Below are positions 11,356-22,055 of a DNA stretch of 64,000 nt, one piece after another. A program made the translations under genes and the position numbers. The number at the start of each line of letters is the position of its first letter. The stretch's first letter is position 1. The stretch spans positions 7,755,031 to 7,819,030 of the forward strand of contig CM055311.2 in the NCBI GenBank assembly GCA_029255685.2. The letters run 5' to 3'. Under the pieces are notes generated by a model, which had not been told where the DNA came from, made no database searches, and worked only from the letters and a program-made list of their open reading frames with translations. The stretch comes from Silene conica. Taxonomy: Eukaryota > Streptophyta > Magnoliopsida > Caryophyllales > Caryophyllaceae.

Positions 11356-11663
11356 CTCCCTCCAATTCACCCTAAACTTCCCCCTACCCCAAATCACAAT
11401 TTTTAAGAAAATGTATTAAAGAAATAATAAAAGGTACACTTTGACTTGTATGTAGGAAAAAAAGAATATATTAAAGAAGTAATAAGTGTATTGGGAGTGG
11501 GTAAGAGTGGGCCAGGGGAGTGGCATTTCTTGTAAATAAGAAAACATTACAAGGATACCATGGTCATTTAACAGCCCAAAAACTTACCAAATAAGGAAAG
11601 AGGGAAGAAAACGTGACTATCGTTAATAAGGAAAGAGGGAAGAATAGGCTGAATAAGAGGGAG
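11356..11663. mobile_element. Stowaway-like MITE
   Basis: The 308-bp element begins CTCCCTCCAATTC and ends AATAAGAGGGAG, and is flanked on both sides by TA. Terminal CTCCCTC repeats with TA duplication are characteristic of Stowaway/Tc1-mariner MITEs. It sits between the transposase fragment and the LINE insertion. Confidence 0.75.
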
Positions 11664-11708
11664 TATTACCTTGTGTTTTAGACTATTTTTTATCAATGTC
11701 TTATCTTG

Positions 11709-11724
11709 GATGATGATGATGATG

Positions 11725-11797
<73 letters not shown>
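11709..11797. repeat. (GAT)n/(AAT)n microsatellite
   Basis: A GAT run grades into about twenty AAT units and then ATT units. It directly precedes the 5'-truncated LINE. Read as protein it gives Asp/Asn/Ile homopolymers, which are not a real N-terminus. Confidence 0.9.
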
Positions 11798-11800
<3 letters not shown>

Positions 11801-11841
11801 GGTGAGCATAGCTGCTCGTTTATATTATGGTGAGCATAGCT
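11795..11841 (+). repeat. 19-bp direct repeat at the LINE 5' junction
   Basis: TATTATGGTGAGCATAGCT occurs at 11795-11813 and again at 11823-11841. This is a short duplication at the truncated 5' end of the LINE, possibly from microsatellite slippage or aberrant integration. Confidence 0.75.
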
Positions 11842-13510
11842 TGTGGTCTTGTCAGGGTGTTCAGCAGGGTGATCCATTGAGCCCTTTGCTCTTTTCGCTG
11901 GTTTTACATCCTTTAGTTTGTAAGATCCGTGACTCGTTCGACTTGAGTTTGCAGGCTTGGTATTTGGATGATGGCACTATTGTCGGGGATACTGTGGTTG
12001 TGGGGAAGGTTTTGGAGATGATTATGGAGGATGGGCCGCGATCGGGTCTCCATCGTAATATTGACAAGACCGAGGTTTTTTGGCCTTCTGAAGACCCCCA
12101 GAGCCGGGATTTGGGCGTTTTCCCCTCTGATATTGCACGCCCTCTGCGTGGTGTCAGAGTCCTTGGTGGTCCGGTGAGTGTGTGCCCAGATTTTCGTAGT
12201 GAGGTTGTGATGGAGAGAGTGACTAGGACTATTGGGTTATGGACTCCGTCTCTTTGATTGATGATCCGCAGTGTGAGCTTCTTTTGCTACGGGCCTGTAC
12301 AGGTATCTCGAAGCTTTATTTCGCTTTGCGTACTTGTTCCCCTGATGCTTTCAGGACCGCTGCACCTATTTTTGACACGGCATTGCGTTCTCATCTAGAG
12401 CGTATCGTCACTACTTCTAGTCCGGGTTTTGGTGACTGGCAATGGCGGCTTGCCACCCTCCCTTTTTCCTTTGGGGGCCTTGGTGTGTACGCTGCCACCG
12501 ACGTCCTGCACTATGCTTTCTTAGCTTCTAGGCTGTAGTCTGTGGAGCTGCAGGATCGGCTCCTTCGGGTTTCGGGTGTCCTTGACACCGGACCGTCATT
12601 TCATTCAGCTCTGGGTGCGTTTGATGCAGTTACGGGTTCTGATTTTCTGCACAATCCTTCTGAGATCGCTGCCACCAAACTTATGAAGAAATTGGCAGAT
12701 GTTTATTTCACGAGGGTTGTTGCTTCGGCAGAATCGGTTTTCTCTTTGACTCCTCGTCAGGTTTTGCTTTGGAAGTCTCAGCTGGGAGGTCACTCATCTG
12801 ATTGGCTGCGTGTGGTCCCTATTTTTGGTTTGGGGCAGACTATGAACAATAGGACTTATCGGTGCGTGCTCAGTTATCGGCTGGGTGTTCCGTTATTCTC
12901 GGTATCCGTGCCATGTTCCGCTTGCGCCCGGGTTTTTGATGGGGATATCTTCGGTGATCATGCTGTATCTTGTGTTGGTGCTGTTGGTGTCAAACATCGG
13001 CATAACCTGGTTCGTGATACTCTTCTGGATATCTGCTTCCGGTCAGGGATCTTTGCTGGTCGGGAGGTGGATATTGGTTTGCTCGATGGGGCGGGAGGGC
13101 CCTTGCGACCTGCGGATGTGCTGCTCTATTCCTGGGATCGGGGACGCGATGTGTGCGTGGACTTGGTTGGGTCTTCCCCATTGACTCAGTCGGGGATGGC
13201 TGATTTTTTGCCAGGAGAGGTCGTGGTGGATGCTGCTCGGAGGAAGTGCGCCAAGTACCGGGACTTGTGCGCGGGGCATGGGCATGGTTTCTTGCCTTTC
13301 TCTTTCTCTTCATTGGGGGAATTGGGGGAAGATGTTGTTTCCTTGCTCAAGCGGATTCAGAAGTATTCTGTATCCCAAGATGCTGGATCGAAGACCGCTG
13401 CTTTTATTTTTACTCGCCTTAGTTTTGCTATTGCTAAGGGAGTGGGCGCCCAACTTGTTTCTCGGGTGCCCACCAATCTCATGTAATCCTTCTTTTCGGT
13501 TTTAATAAAA
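11798..13510 (+). pseudogene. 5'-truncated non-LTR retrotransposon: reverse transcriptase plus CCHC and restriction-like endonuclease region
   Basis: The sequence opens inside a reverse transcriptase domain: QGVQQGDPLSPLLFSL, then the catalytic WYLDDGT (YxDD motif). The thumb-like region follows (DDPQCELLLLRACTGISKLY). Further on are a C-x2-C-x11-H-x3-C zinc motif (CSACARVF ... FGDHAVSC), a KHRHNLVRD segment and RPADVLLYSW ... CVDLVG, which resembles the PD-(D/E)XK restriction-like endonuclease of non-APE LINEs. The reading frame is broken at least twice: a frame change near 12240-12257 and an in-frame TAG at 12536-12538. It ends with AATAAAAGCC and an (ATA)n tail. It is clearly more GC-rich than its surroundings. 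A multicopy plant family with this protein is known to me only as annotated reverse transcriptases; the endonuclease call is inference. Confidence 0.7.
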
Positions 13511-13517
13511 GCCCTCG

Positions 13518-13551
13518 TTATAATAATAATATAAAAAAATAATAATAATAG
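13518..13551. repeat. (ATA)n tail of the LINE
   Basis: An irregular ATA/AAT run directly follows the LINE 3' end. LINEs with microsatellite-like rather than poly(A) tails are known; here it may be the original tail or secondary expansion. Confidence 0.6.
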
Positions 13552-13574
13552 TTAACTTAAGTTAAATTAAGTTA

Positions 13575-13830
13575 ATTAAGTTCGAATCTTATAAGTTTAG
13601 TTCAGTTCATATCCAATAAGTTCAGTTCAGTTTAGATCTTATAAGTTCAGTTCAGATCCAATAAGTTCAGCTCAGATCCTATAAGTCCAGTTCAGTTCCT
13701 ATAAGTTAAGTTCAGTTCAGTTCATATAAGTTCAATTCAGTTCAGATCCTATAAGTTCAATTCAGAATTTATAAGTTCAGTTCAGATCCTATAAGTTCAG
13801 TTCAGTTCAGTTTAGTTTAGTTCAGTTTCA
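13575..13830. repeat. AAGTTCAG(TTCAG) cluster near the right terminus
   Basis: About fifteen irregular ATAAGTTCAGTTCAG units, spaced by GATCCT or similar, lie just inside the right end of the Harbinger-like element. They are the same motif and orientation as the clusters at 9025 and 10460. Confidence 0.8.
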
Positions 13831-13851
13831 GTCCAAAAAAACAGAACCTAA

Positions 13852-14101
13852 CAGTTGTTTCATAACATTTGTCGAGGCACCGGTTGCAATGTGAATATCT
13901 TTATGTACACATTATCTATAAAATCTTATTAAAAGGCTAACTAAAATAATGTGACATGACAAGTTTAATGTGACATGGCAATTTAAATATGACTTGGCAA
14001 TTTTAAATGTGACATGTATTATCAATTTATTATATGACATTGATTTAATTCATTTATCTATATATATATACAAACAAAATATAGGTAAACCAAAAGTATT
14101 A
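13852..14101. other. Intergenic sequence with a possible Helitron 5' end
   Basis: At 13915 the sequence A|TCTATAAAATCTTATTAAAAGGCTA resembles plant Helitron 5' starts (TC after a host A). It is followed by repeated TGTGACATG words common in such elements. Its partner could be the 3' end at 18606 or 19073. The pairing is not demonstrated. Confidence 0.35.
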
Positions 14102-14297
14102 CTACCTTCGATTTCTTATTTTGTTCCTTTTTCATTTTGACACAAGAAATAAGAGAATCAATTTGGACCACACAATATATATGACCCCACATGAAATTGA
14201 TTTTGGACCACACAATGTTATCCAAAAGAGGGAAAAGGGAACATCAATGTTATTAGACGAAAATGGAAAAAGAAACAACACAGAAAATCGGAGGGAG
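14102..14297. mobile_element. Stowaway-like MITE
   Basis: 196 bp, with left end CTACCTTCGATTTCTTATT and right end GAAAATCGGAGGGAG, each next to TA. Inside are two near copies of TTTGGACCACACAAT. Non-coding. Confidence 0.7.
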
Positions 14298-16185
14298 TAT
14301 ATTTTACCGTTAGAATACTAGAAAATCACATCATTATTTCTTATTTAAAAAGGTAAAAAGAAAAAAATGTAACATTAAATGCAAATAGCATTACAAACAT
14401 TAAACTTTGACATTTTAAATTTCTAGATAAATTAAACGACAATTAAAAATCAAAATCAAAGTTCATAATAAATTTTAAATTTCGACGTTTATTTTTATAA
14501 TATTCTAAGCAATAAATAAATAGCACATTATTCAAACTTTACACCATTTATAATATAATATATAATTTGTAAATATTAAGTACATATAATAACATACTTA
14601 ACATTAAACAATGACCTTTTATTTTTTAAAACTAAAATAGGTAAAACAACAAATAAAAAGTTACACCACTCTAATTTTGAAGTGTATCCCTATAAATAAA
14701 AGGCAAGGCAAACTATGTACCATTTTTTAGTTTCGTAAGATCATTATAATTTTCTAAACAACTTTCATGCAAGGTGTAATTTGTTAAAAATAGAAAAAAA
14801 TATTAAAACAAACCTTTTATATTTCATTTCTCTTTAATTTATATTAATGTCTATATTAAATTTGTTATGATGAAATGAATGCTCAAAAGTCACAAAAGCG
14901 TGCTAAATATTTATTTATATATTAAATTTTAAAATAATAATAATAAAAAAGATGTTCAAAAGTTGTAAACTGCATCCTCAATTGGTTATAAATATTTGAT
15001 GAAAGACAATATTTGTGAGCAAAAATTCGAGCCAATCTTTTTTTAACCTCCATCACAAAGAGAATTGTATGTGCGATAATCTTTCTTGTTATTGTATCAA
15101 CATTGAGGTAAAGTAAGTGTATTAAAGTTTTTTTTATTTTTTTTTATTTTTAAGTCTTATTGGTTATGGAGAACCCATTTAACTTTACATATGTGTTTTG
15201 TTTTCATTTAGTACTATCAAGATTTGTGAAGTTGTCATATTCAAAGGTAATATTTACATATTTCTGATTCAATTTCTTATTTCTTTTATTATTTAAAGGA
15301 AAACATAAATTAATACTGATAAGGTTAATATTCCATAAATCAAATTCCACTATTTTGTTTGTTATTAACCAGTCAATGAATTTTATTTGCAGGGATGGTT
15401 TATTGGAGAAAGAGAACTCTAAGAAGAAAAAGAATATTAGAATTGCTTGAACAAATACTTCCTCTATTCCATTCAATACTATATTATAAACTAACTACAG
15501 TGTTAATAACATGAATGTGAATGACTAATCGGTTTTAGTTACATAAAAAAAATAGTATTTCGAAAACTTTCAAATGTATGTTTCATTTTAGTATGTTTTG
15601 TTTTTTATTCAACATTTTTCTTTTGAAAAGTAACTCTCATAAAATGAAATTGAACTTGTGAGATCTCAATCTTATTAAAAAGTTAAACAAAATAAATCCT
15701 ATTGATATTGATAATGGCTAAATGTTCATTATTATATAATACTTATGCGTACATGTCATATTATTCAATGTAGATGTCTTATAACACATAAAGAGATTAC
15801 AATGGAATTGTAGTAGACTACTATTTCACTCCATTTATCATTTTTTGCAAAACTTTAAAATTTTGGATTTTTTTACAAATTGATATATATGATATATTAA
15901 GACTAACATTTATTAACCTTCATAACTATGCTACTTACAAAAAAAGTATGATTTATGAGAACTAAAATATTGATAAGATAAAAAGCTTTACAATTCTATA
16001 TGATTTAAAGTACTTATATTGGGGGATTTATCATTCTAAAAAAAAGAAAAATAAATAATTCAACAATATGCACCAATTTGTCCTTTCGTTTCACTTACTA
16101 ACTTCATTTGCTTATATAACAAATGAGAGGTTCAAATTTTTTCATAGAAAATTTAGTACACAAATTATCTATACAAATTACAATA
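14298..16185. other. Very AT-rich sequence, no gene recognised
   Basis: Long A/T runs and scattered short frames, none with domain similarity. If 13915 and 18606 or 19073 are two ends of one Helitron, this would be its interior. Confidence 0.4.
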
Positions 16186-16910
16186 TTTTTTTTTTGAAGG
16201 GAAAATTAGAAATTATATTAAATCAAACTCCGCAAGGGCGGAAATGGCATGCGGGAACCCCGCAGACAGTACAATCGACTATCCAACCGACTCACACATT
16301 CTAGCTACAAGATGCGCAACCGTATTTCCTTCACGACAAACATGGGTAAAAATAAAATGTGGGAACGACACGAGCATATTGCGCACATCATCGACACAAG
16401 CCCCAAATGGTGTACGCATAAGACTCTCTTTGTTCACAGTCGTGACCAGCTGAAGAGCATCACTCTCCATATGGACATTACTCACCATCTTCAACCTTGC
16501 TAATTCCAGCCCAAAAATAGCCGCCTGAGCCTCCGCCACAACAACAGTCCACCCCGCCATCACTCTCTTACTCCCAATCCATAATAATTGGCCGATTCCA
16601 TCTCGTGCTACCACTCCCAGACCCACCGTTCCCGTGTCGGTAACGTACGCATCCGTATTAATTTTAATGAAGTCCAACCCTGGTAAAGACCACGTTTTCC
16701 TCCTCGCTTCCATCCCGCGCCGTTGGTCGGGTCTGTCCAGGACCTCTTTGGCATACTGCCGGTACTCCGTTACCATTTTGACGAAACCTGTGAGAACTAT
16801 CTTCGGTGGAGGAGGCGATTCCTCGAAAATCCGCTAGTTTCTGATTGTCCACACAGTCCACGCAATATCCAAGAAACGCGTGCACTTGTCCACACAACTT
16901 GTATTTTAAA
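16186..16910 (-). pseudogene. 5'-truncated L1-type LINE tail with RNase H domain
   Basis: The minus strand ends in a poly(A) run (T-run at 16186-16195 on the plus strand), marking a LINE 3' end. Upstream, 165 codons (16279-16776) form an RNase H domain of the plant LINE type: IKINTDAYV with the first catalytic Asp, VAEAQAAIFGLELA with Glu, and HMESDALQL with the second Asp, then FTHVCREGNTVAHLVAR. Further upstream the frame reads RIFEESPPPPK and is preceded by a TAG where relatives have a WK.RN-type motif. Reverse transcriptase and endonuclease are absent, so the insertion is truncated and dead. Confidence 0.75.
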
Positions 16911-16967
16911 TTTTTGCCACATGACAACTACACGAAATTATAAAAAACTACATTTAAATACTTATTA

Positions 16968-18041
16968 CTCCGTCATATTCTGAATAATTGTCTTATTGTC
17001 CATTTTCATCTATTCACAATAATGTTCTATTGTCCATTTTGGTAAACTGTTATACTTATTTTAATCATTTCAACTCACAACAGTACCCCACCTTACCTCA
17101 CAACACTACTTATTTTAATCACTTTACCCACAATAATAATCATTAATAGTTTCCCTCTCTCCAATCATTTTACCCCACACAATACTTTAGGGTATTGCTC
17201 ATTCATATACACAATTTACTCAATTATGTACATAATTGACACAATTACCCTTTTCATTTCTCCCCACTCTCCCACTCTCTTTTCCTTTTTAATGGTAAGA
17301 AACTAACAAACACCCATAACCCACTACCCTATACCGCTCAAACACCCAATTGTCACCGCCGTCCACCGCATCACCACGCCCACAAGCAATATAATAACAT
17401 CTGCAATTTGGAGATGAGTTCACGTAATTAATAGCTCAAAGATGCTCAACTTAATGTTGCAACGTATATGAAGCAAAATAAAAAATAAAAGTCAACCTAA
17501 TCCAAACCTTAATACAACAAAGTAAAACCCTAATTAAAAAATTAATTATCAAATCAACTTAATCCAGATAAAATTAATAAATTGAATAGATGAATGAAGT
17601 AATTTGTTATTTGGTATCTTTAATTAAAAATTCGTAATGTTTTAGGGGAAGAACAAAGAAAAAATTGAGATTCGTTACAGAAGACGGTTTAAACAAACTA
17701 TAATTTAATTAGTCTAAATCAATTTCTTAATTTCATATAATATAATTAATAAAGTTAGAAATTAGAATTATTACTTTATCCATACGAGAATTAACATCTA
17801 TAGTCGTGTAATTTTGACGGATTTGGTAAATTTGATTAATCTTGTGAAGGGGAGAACGCGGGAGAGTTTTTTTTTCTATTTTAGGCCAAAGGGTATAAAA
17901 TGGAAAAATAATGAAAAAAAGTTTATGAATGAGTGAAACTCGTACATGAATGAGCAATTACTATACTTTAAATTAGTTTTTTGATTTCCTTAAATCTTGT
18001 GCCCATGAAACAATGAGACACTTATTGAGAATAAGAGGGAG
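16968..18041. mobile_element. Stowaway/mariner-type MITE, interrupted
   Basis: The left end CTCCGTCATATTCTGAATAA and the right end, in reverse complement CTCCCTCTTATTCTCAATAA, form an imperfect terminal repeat. Both abut TA. The interior matches the MITE at 2205-2494. It is split by a 773-bp element at 17190-17962. Confidence 0.7.
17190..17962. mobile_element. Non-autonomous TIR element with 8-bp target duplication (hAT-like)
   Basis: It is flanked by ATACTTTA at 17182-17189 and 17963-17970. The ends share an inverted ATTGCTCATTCAT. An 8-bp duplication with short terminal repeats suggests the hAT superfamily, but the ends lack a clear CAGGG start, so the class is tentative. Non-coding. Confidence 0.6.
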
Positions 18042-18569
18042 TAATAATAAATTTTATTCATTTTAATCGACCTATATTGTTGGGTATTTTGAAGGCGGAT
18101 AATTTATAATTATAAGATCAATAATAAAAGTTTATTTCGATTTATTTATTATTTATGTTCCGCCCAATAAACCTTGACACGTTCCCATTCATGCCAAGTT
18201 AAAACAATTTCATCTCACATGTGTTTCAGTATAAATAATAACTTATAAGAGAAAAACCAAGTAAAAGTTTTGAAAATAACTCGGAAGTTGACCAATTAGT
18301 TACGTTACCCATGAATTTGTTGAATGAGTTTTTACATGGGAGTCATGAATTACTTGACTCACTAAATGTATTTTTTTTTAAATCACGCTATTAGTATATT
18401 AATCAAAATAACAACTAACATACAATATATAGTTTTGAAAATAAATTAAAGTTGTTAAAAATAAGTCATTAACCAACTAACTTTATATATTTAAAGACTA
18501 TATCCTTTTGAATAGATCACCTAATTGCTTGAACAAATCTTAACTATACAATAAAATAACAAAACCAAA

Positions 18570-18606
18570 ACAGATAAACCCGTGAATTTCACGGGTCAGA
18601 ACCTAG
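18570..18606 (+). mobile_element. Helitron 3' terminus
   Basis: The near-perfect hairpin ACCCGTGAA/TTTCACGGGT is followed by CAGAACCTAG and then T. A GC-rich palindrome shortly before a terminal CTAG next to a host T is the standard Helitron 3' end. The matching 5' end is not proven (13915 is a candidate). Confidence 0.6.
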
Positions 18607-19040
18607 TGTTGTATATCATCAAAAGGAACATTTTAACTTATTTATTTATTATAATAATATAATAACATAATATTAATTGATTCGTTGAACGGAAATACAC
18701 ACATATTTAATTACGAAACGTAGTTAGGTAACTAAATAAGCTTAACAATGATTAATTTATAGTTTGACGAGTTACTATTTTACTTGAAAGACATATTATA
18801 TCTCAAAGAGATATAATGACACTATCAGAGACATTATTGACTCAATTTTGAACTAAATAAATATGATCAACTGAAAAGTATAATAAGTTATAATAGATTT
18901 CTTAATTTAAAATAGCAAATCTGGATTAATTTAAAAAATCGAATTTCGGTAAAAAAGGTGTATAGACTTTAGATATAAAACAAAATTTAGGAACATTTAT
19001 AAAAGATATACATATTTAAATTAATATGATTTGAAAACAA
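18607..19040. other. AT-rich sequence between two Helitron ends
   Basis: No coding sequence or clear repeat. It may be the body of a short Helitron ending at 19073. Confidence 0.35.
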
Positions 19041-19073
19041 CCCGTGCAATTTTTTGCACGGGCCAAAAACTAG
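19041..19073 (+). mobile_element. Second Helitron 3' terminus
   Basis: The hairpin CCCGTGCAA/TTGCACGGG has a short T loop and is followed by CCAAAAACTAG and then T. It is the same architecture as 18570-18606, only 467 bp away. Confidence 0.65.
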
Positions 19074-19154
19074 TTAAAAATTATAAACATTTAAAATTCT
19101 TATAGCATTAATGACGATAAATCAAACAAGATTTCACATGACTACATTTACATT

Positions 19155-20327
19155 AGAGTAAATTAATAATTACTCCCTTCTATATACCACTTTTTTAAAA
19201 TAACTCCCTTTTAAAATGTTTTTATTATTTTACTCCCATAAAAGTTACTCAGGTTATAAATTACACCCAAATGGGTTATCCGGTGACGGAATCCGTCAAA
19301 ATTCATTTTTTTTGTTTTCGTGTGTAATTTTTGGACGAAAATACCCCTCTACTCTTTTATAATTCCAGGCTTGCTTCTTCTTCATTTTCCTCATTCTACT
19401 TCTTCATTCATCCCTCTTGTTTTAATTACCCAATCTTTTCCTAATTAAGATACTGTTCATCTTCTTCAAGCCATTCCCTACAATATTACCACAACAATTA
19501 GGATTCAAACAACAAAAAATATAAGCATGTTGTATGATTTCAAACCCAAAAATTTGGGTTAAGGGCACATTAAATAGGGTTGTAAATCCAGGTTTGAGAC
19601 ATAAAAACACATAAATTAGGGTTTAAAATTTTTCAAAATCAGAAATTAAGAACCGTAATTTAGGGATTTCAAACCCAAAAATTAGGATTTCAACCACAGC
19701 CTAGAATGGGGGATTTTTCAAAATCAGAAATTAAAAACCCTAATTTAGGAATATCAAACCAAGAAATTAGGGTTTCAAACCCAGAATTGGGGATTTTTCA
19801 AAATAAGAAATTAAAACCCTAATTTAGGGATTTCAAACCCAGAAATTAGGGTTTTAAACCCAGATTTAGGGATTTTTCAAAATCAGAAATTAAAAACCCT
19901 AATTTAGAGATTAATTTCACGGGTAAACAATTCAACTCTTAAAAAATGGTGAAGAAAACTTACAGCATGCAATGATTCTGAATCAACAATATTGAATTTA
20001 GGGGGAGAAACTAGGATGAATCAACAATGTCGAATTTAGGGTGAAATTTGGATGTCGAATTTAGGGTGAAATTTAGGGGTGAAATTTGAATGAAGGTGAA
20101 AATGTGGGAGATGAATGAAACAATAACTTTGAGAATGAAAAGAGTCAAGAATATGTTTTTAACGCAAGGGCAAAATGGTCATAAAATATAATTTTCCACC
20201 GGATAACCCATTTGGGTGTAATTTATAACCTGAGTAACTTTTATGAGAGTAAAATAATAAAAACTTTTTAAAAGGGAGTTATTTTAGAAAAATGGTATAT
20301 AGAAGGGAGTAATTATTAATTTACTCT
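19155..20327. mobile_element. Non-autonomous transposon with 131-bp terminal inverted repeats
   Basis: Arms 19155-19285 and 20197-20327 are inverted copies with only a few mismatches, running from AGAGTAAATTAATAATTACT to GGGTTATCCGGTG. Identical TTACATT (7 bp, possibly 8) flanks both sides. The length of the arms and of the duplication suggests a Mutator-like or foldback element. The 900-bp interior has no transposase and holds a cluster of imperfect repeats (19610-19915). Confidence 0.75.
19610..19915. repeat. Imperfect tandem repeats inside the TIR element
   Basis: About four irregular units combine GGATTTTTCAAAATCAGAAA, AACCCTAATTTAGGG and TTTCAAACCCAGAAATTAGG. The TTTAGGG words are dispersed, not a telomere array. 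Confidence 0.7.
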
Positions 20328-20762
20328 TTACATTATAAATTAAGTGTAACACTCACATATACCAAGATCCTTGACAAGGACCTTTAACATACGAGAGTGT
20401 TACCATCTCCGTTGCTCGAAGTAATGAATATCAAAGATACCATAATGAAATGATTAACTAAATAGCTTTAAAATTTGATTACTAGTCTCCAAAACCAAAA
20501 CTGAAAGGTATAACTACAAATATTCAACTATCTGCGAAAACTAAAGTAAACAAACTAGGCGGTGACTCGATCTCGGCCTCATCTAAAACATCGCACATCA
20601 TAAACCTGCTGAAGATCTGGTCAGAATCCCCGAATGGATCATCACCGCACACAACAACAAGGGGTCATCGACTTATACATAACAATCCAAAGCATAAAGC
20701 AAACATCATACACATTCATTATTAAAACACCCAACTCAAATAATCATAGTAACCGACTACAC

Positions 20763-22002
20763 TGTTGGAGTAAGTGTTTTCAACAATAGAGTGGTCACAT
20801 ATATAAATCTCATTATAAGATTACGCAAGAGATGATTCAATTATATAGTCAACTAATCAATATTAATCGGCAACGATTGACTAGCTAGAGTTTGACGTTA
20901 CTGTCGTATGATGGTGGTGTGTAGTTGATCCCTTTAGGTCACACCTATAAGACGATTCCCAAATTGTAAAATTAATTAATTGTATATCGATATAGATTAA
21001 TTAATTCCTTAATTTGATTAAAATGAGAAAGTGAAATCTTATTATAATATGATTAAATAAGATTCAAAATTAGTAATTAAAATGTTATATTACTAAATAT
21101 TAATCGATGTTTACGAAAAATGCGAAATAATAATAGAAAGTTGATTATAATTACAAAAGTAGTGTTGTGAACTATAATAAATCAATTTAAAATGACTTAT
21201 TTTACATACATGTAATTAAGAATTACTTGTAAATTTGTTAAATGTAATTTATTTGATATGAAATGATAATTGTTAAATATGAATTAAAATTTCAAATAAA
21301 ATGTTACGTGTCACATGTCACACATTACAAATGACAAATGACAAATTGTAAAATGGATCCATATTACAAGTACGGTGGCCGGTTTTGGTGAATGTAGTGG
21401 GAAATGGAATTGTTCTATTTCATGCAAAGAAAACAATGATTGCATAGCTTATAAACTCTTATAATGCCTAGTGCATTGTAAAGAGTAAAAAGCAAAAGAA
21501 GAATGGTCTCCCTTCTTCCCATTCAAACCGTGCACCCCCTCCCCTATATGAGAACATATTGTTCTCATTATTTAATCTTATGTGTCTGCATCTTTCTCTA
21601 AAAATCCCACAAATTTTTATGCTAGTTGTTCTAAAAATCTAATAATTCTCATAACAATGACTAAAGTAGTAAGTTAATATTGTTAGATTATAAATTAAGG
21701 TTGCTAGTAATAATATCTAGATAATATTATTTCTAGTGGCTGAGGGATAGTCTTGGGTGCATCTGTAAGGAGGTTTTCTTCATTGAAAACTTTGCTTGGA
21801 GGATTATCCCTTCTAAATAGCTCAAGAACGACAACAACAAGGAGTCCTTGAGTTGTGCCCTAAAACGTGTCATATCCCAATATAAGGAAAAATCAGTTTT
21901 TCTCTCTTATTATTATGCATGCACTAGATCCATCTTTCACCTTATTAATTTGTTAACTAAAATCTAATTACAATGTCTAATAATGAGATTGTGAACCCTC
22001 CA
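20763..22002 (+). mobile_element. Ty1/Copia solo LTR
   Basis: 1240 bp starting TGTTGGAGTAAG and ending CCCTCCA, flanked by TACAC at 20758-20762 and 22003-22007. The first 250 bp match the LTR of the TR-GAG element at 22056-28520 in opposite orientation (shared CTAGCTAGAGTTTGACRTTACTGTC-type stretch), so both belong to one diverged family. A solo LTR arises by recombination between two LTRs. Confidence 0.85.
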
Positions 22003-22055
22003 TACACGTCGCAACGTATAGCCCCTCTAGATTACCCATCGCAACAGGTAATCCT

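Larger units (their letters stand above)
8994..13848. mobile_element. PIF/Harbinger-like DNA transposon, rearranged
   Basis: The left end GGCCTTGTTTTTTTGGAC (8994, and again at 10429 in the second tandem unit) faces the right end GTCCAAAAAAACAGAACC (to 13848). Both ends abut TAA, the 3-bp TWA target expected for PIF/Harbinger. The interior holds C-terminal Harbinger transposase remnants, AAGTTCAG repeat clusters next to both ends, a Stowaway MITE and a LINE insertion. The outside sequence looks like a MITE split by the insertion (CTCCCTCCGATCC on the left). A simpler element would run 10429-13848; the 1435-bp duplication added the rest. Confidence 0.65.

Noticed and set aside
11706-11797. N-terminus of a protein with Asp/Asn/Ile runs
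   Set aside because: It is translated microsatellite fused by chance to the truncated reverse transcriptase frame.
12885-13313. Additional frames over the LINE on both strands
   Set aside because: GC-rich coding sequence gives long shadow frames; only the frame with the RT, CCHC and endonuclease-like motifs is meaningful.
19610-19915. Interstitial telomere array (TTTAGGG/CCCTAAA)
   Set aside because: The heptamers are dispersed within longer irregular units rather than in uninterrupted tandem.
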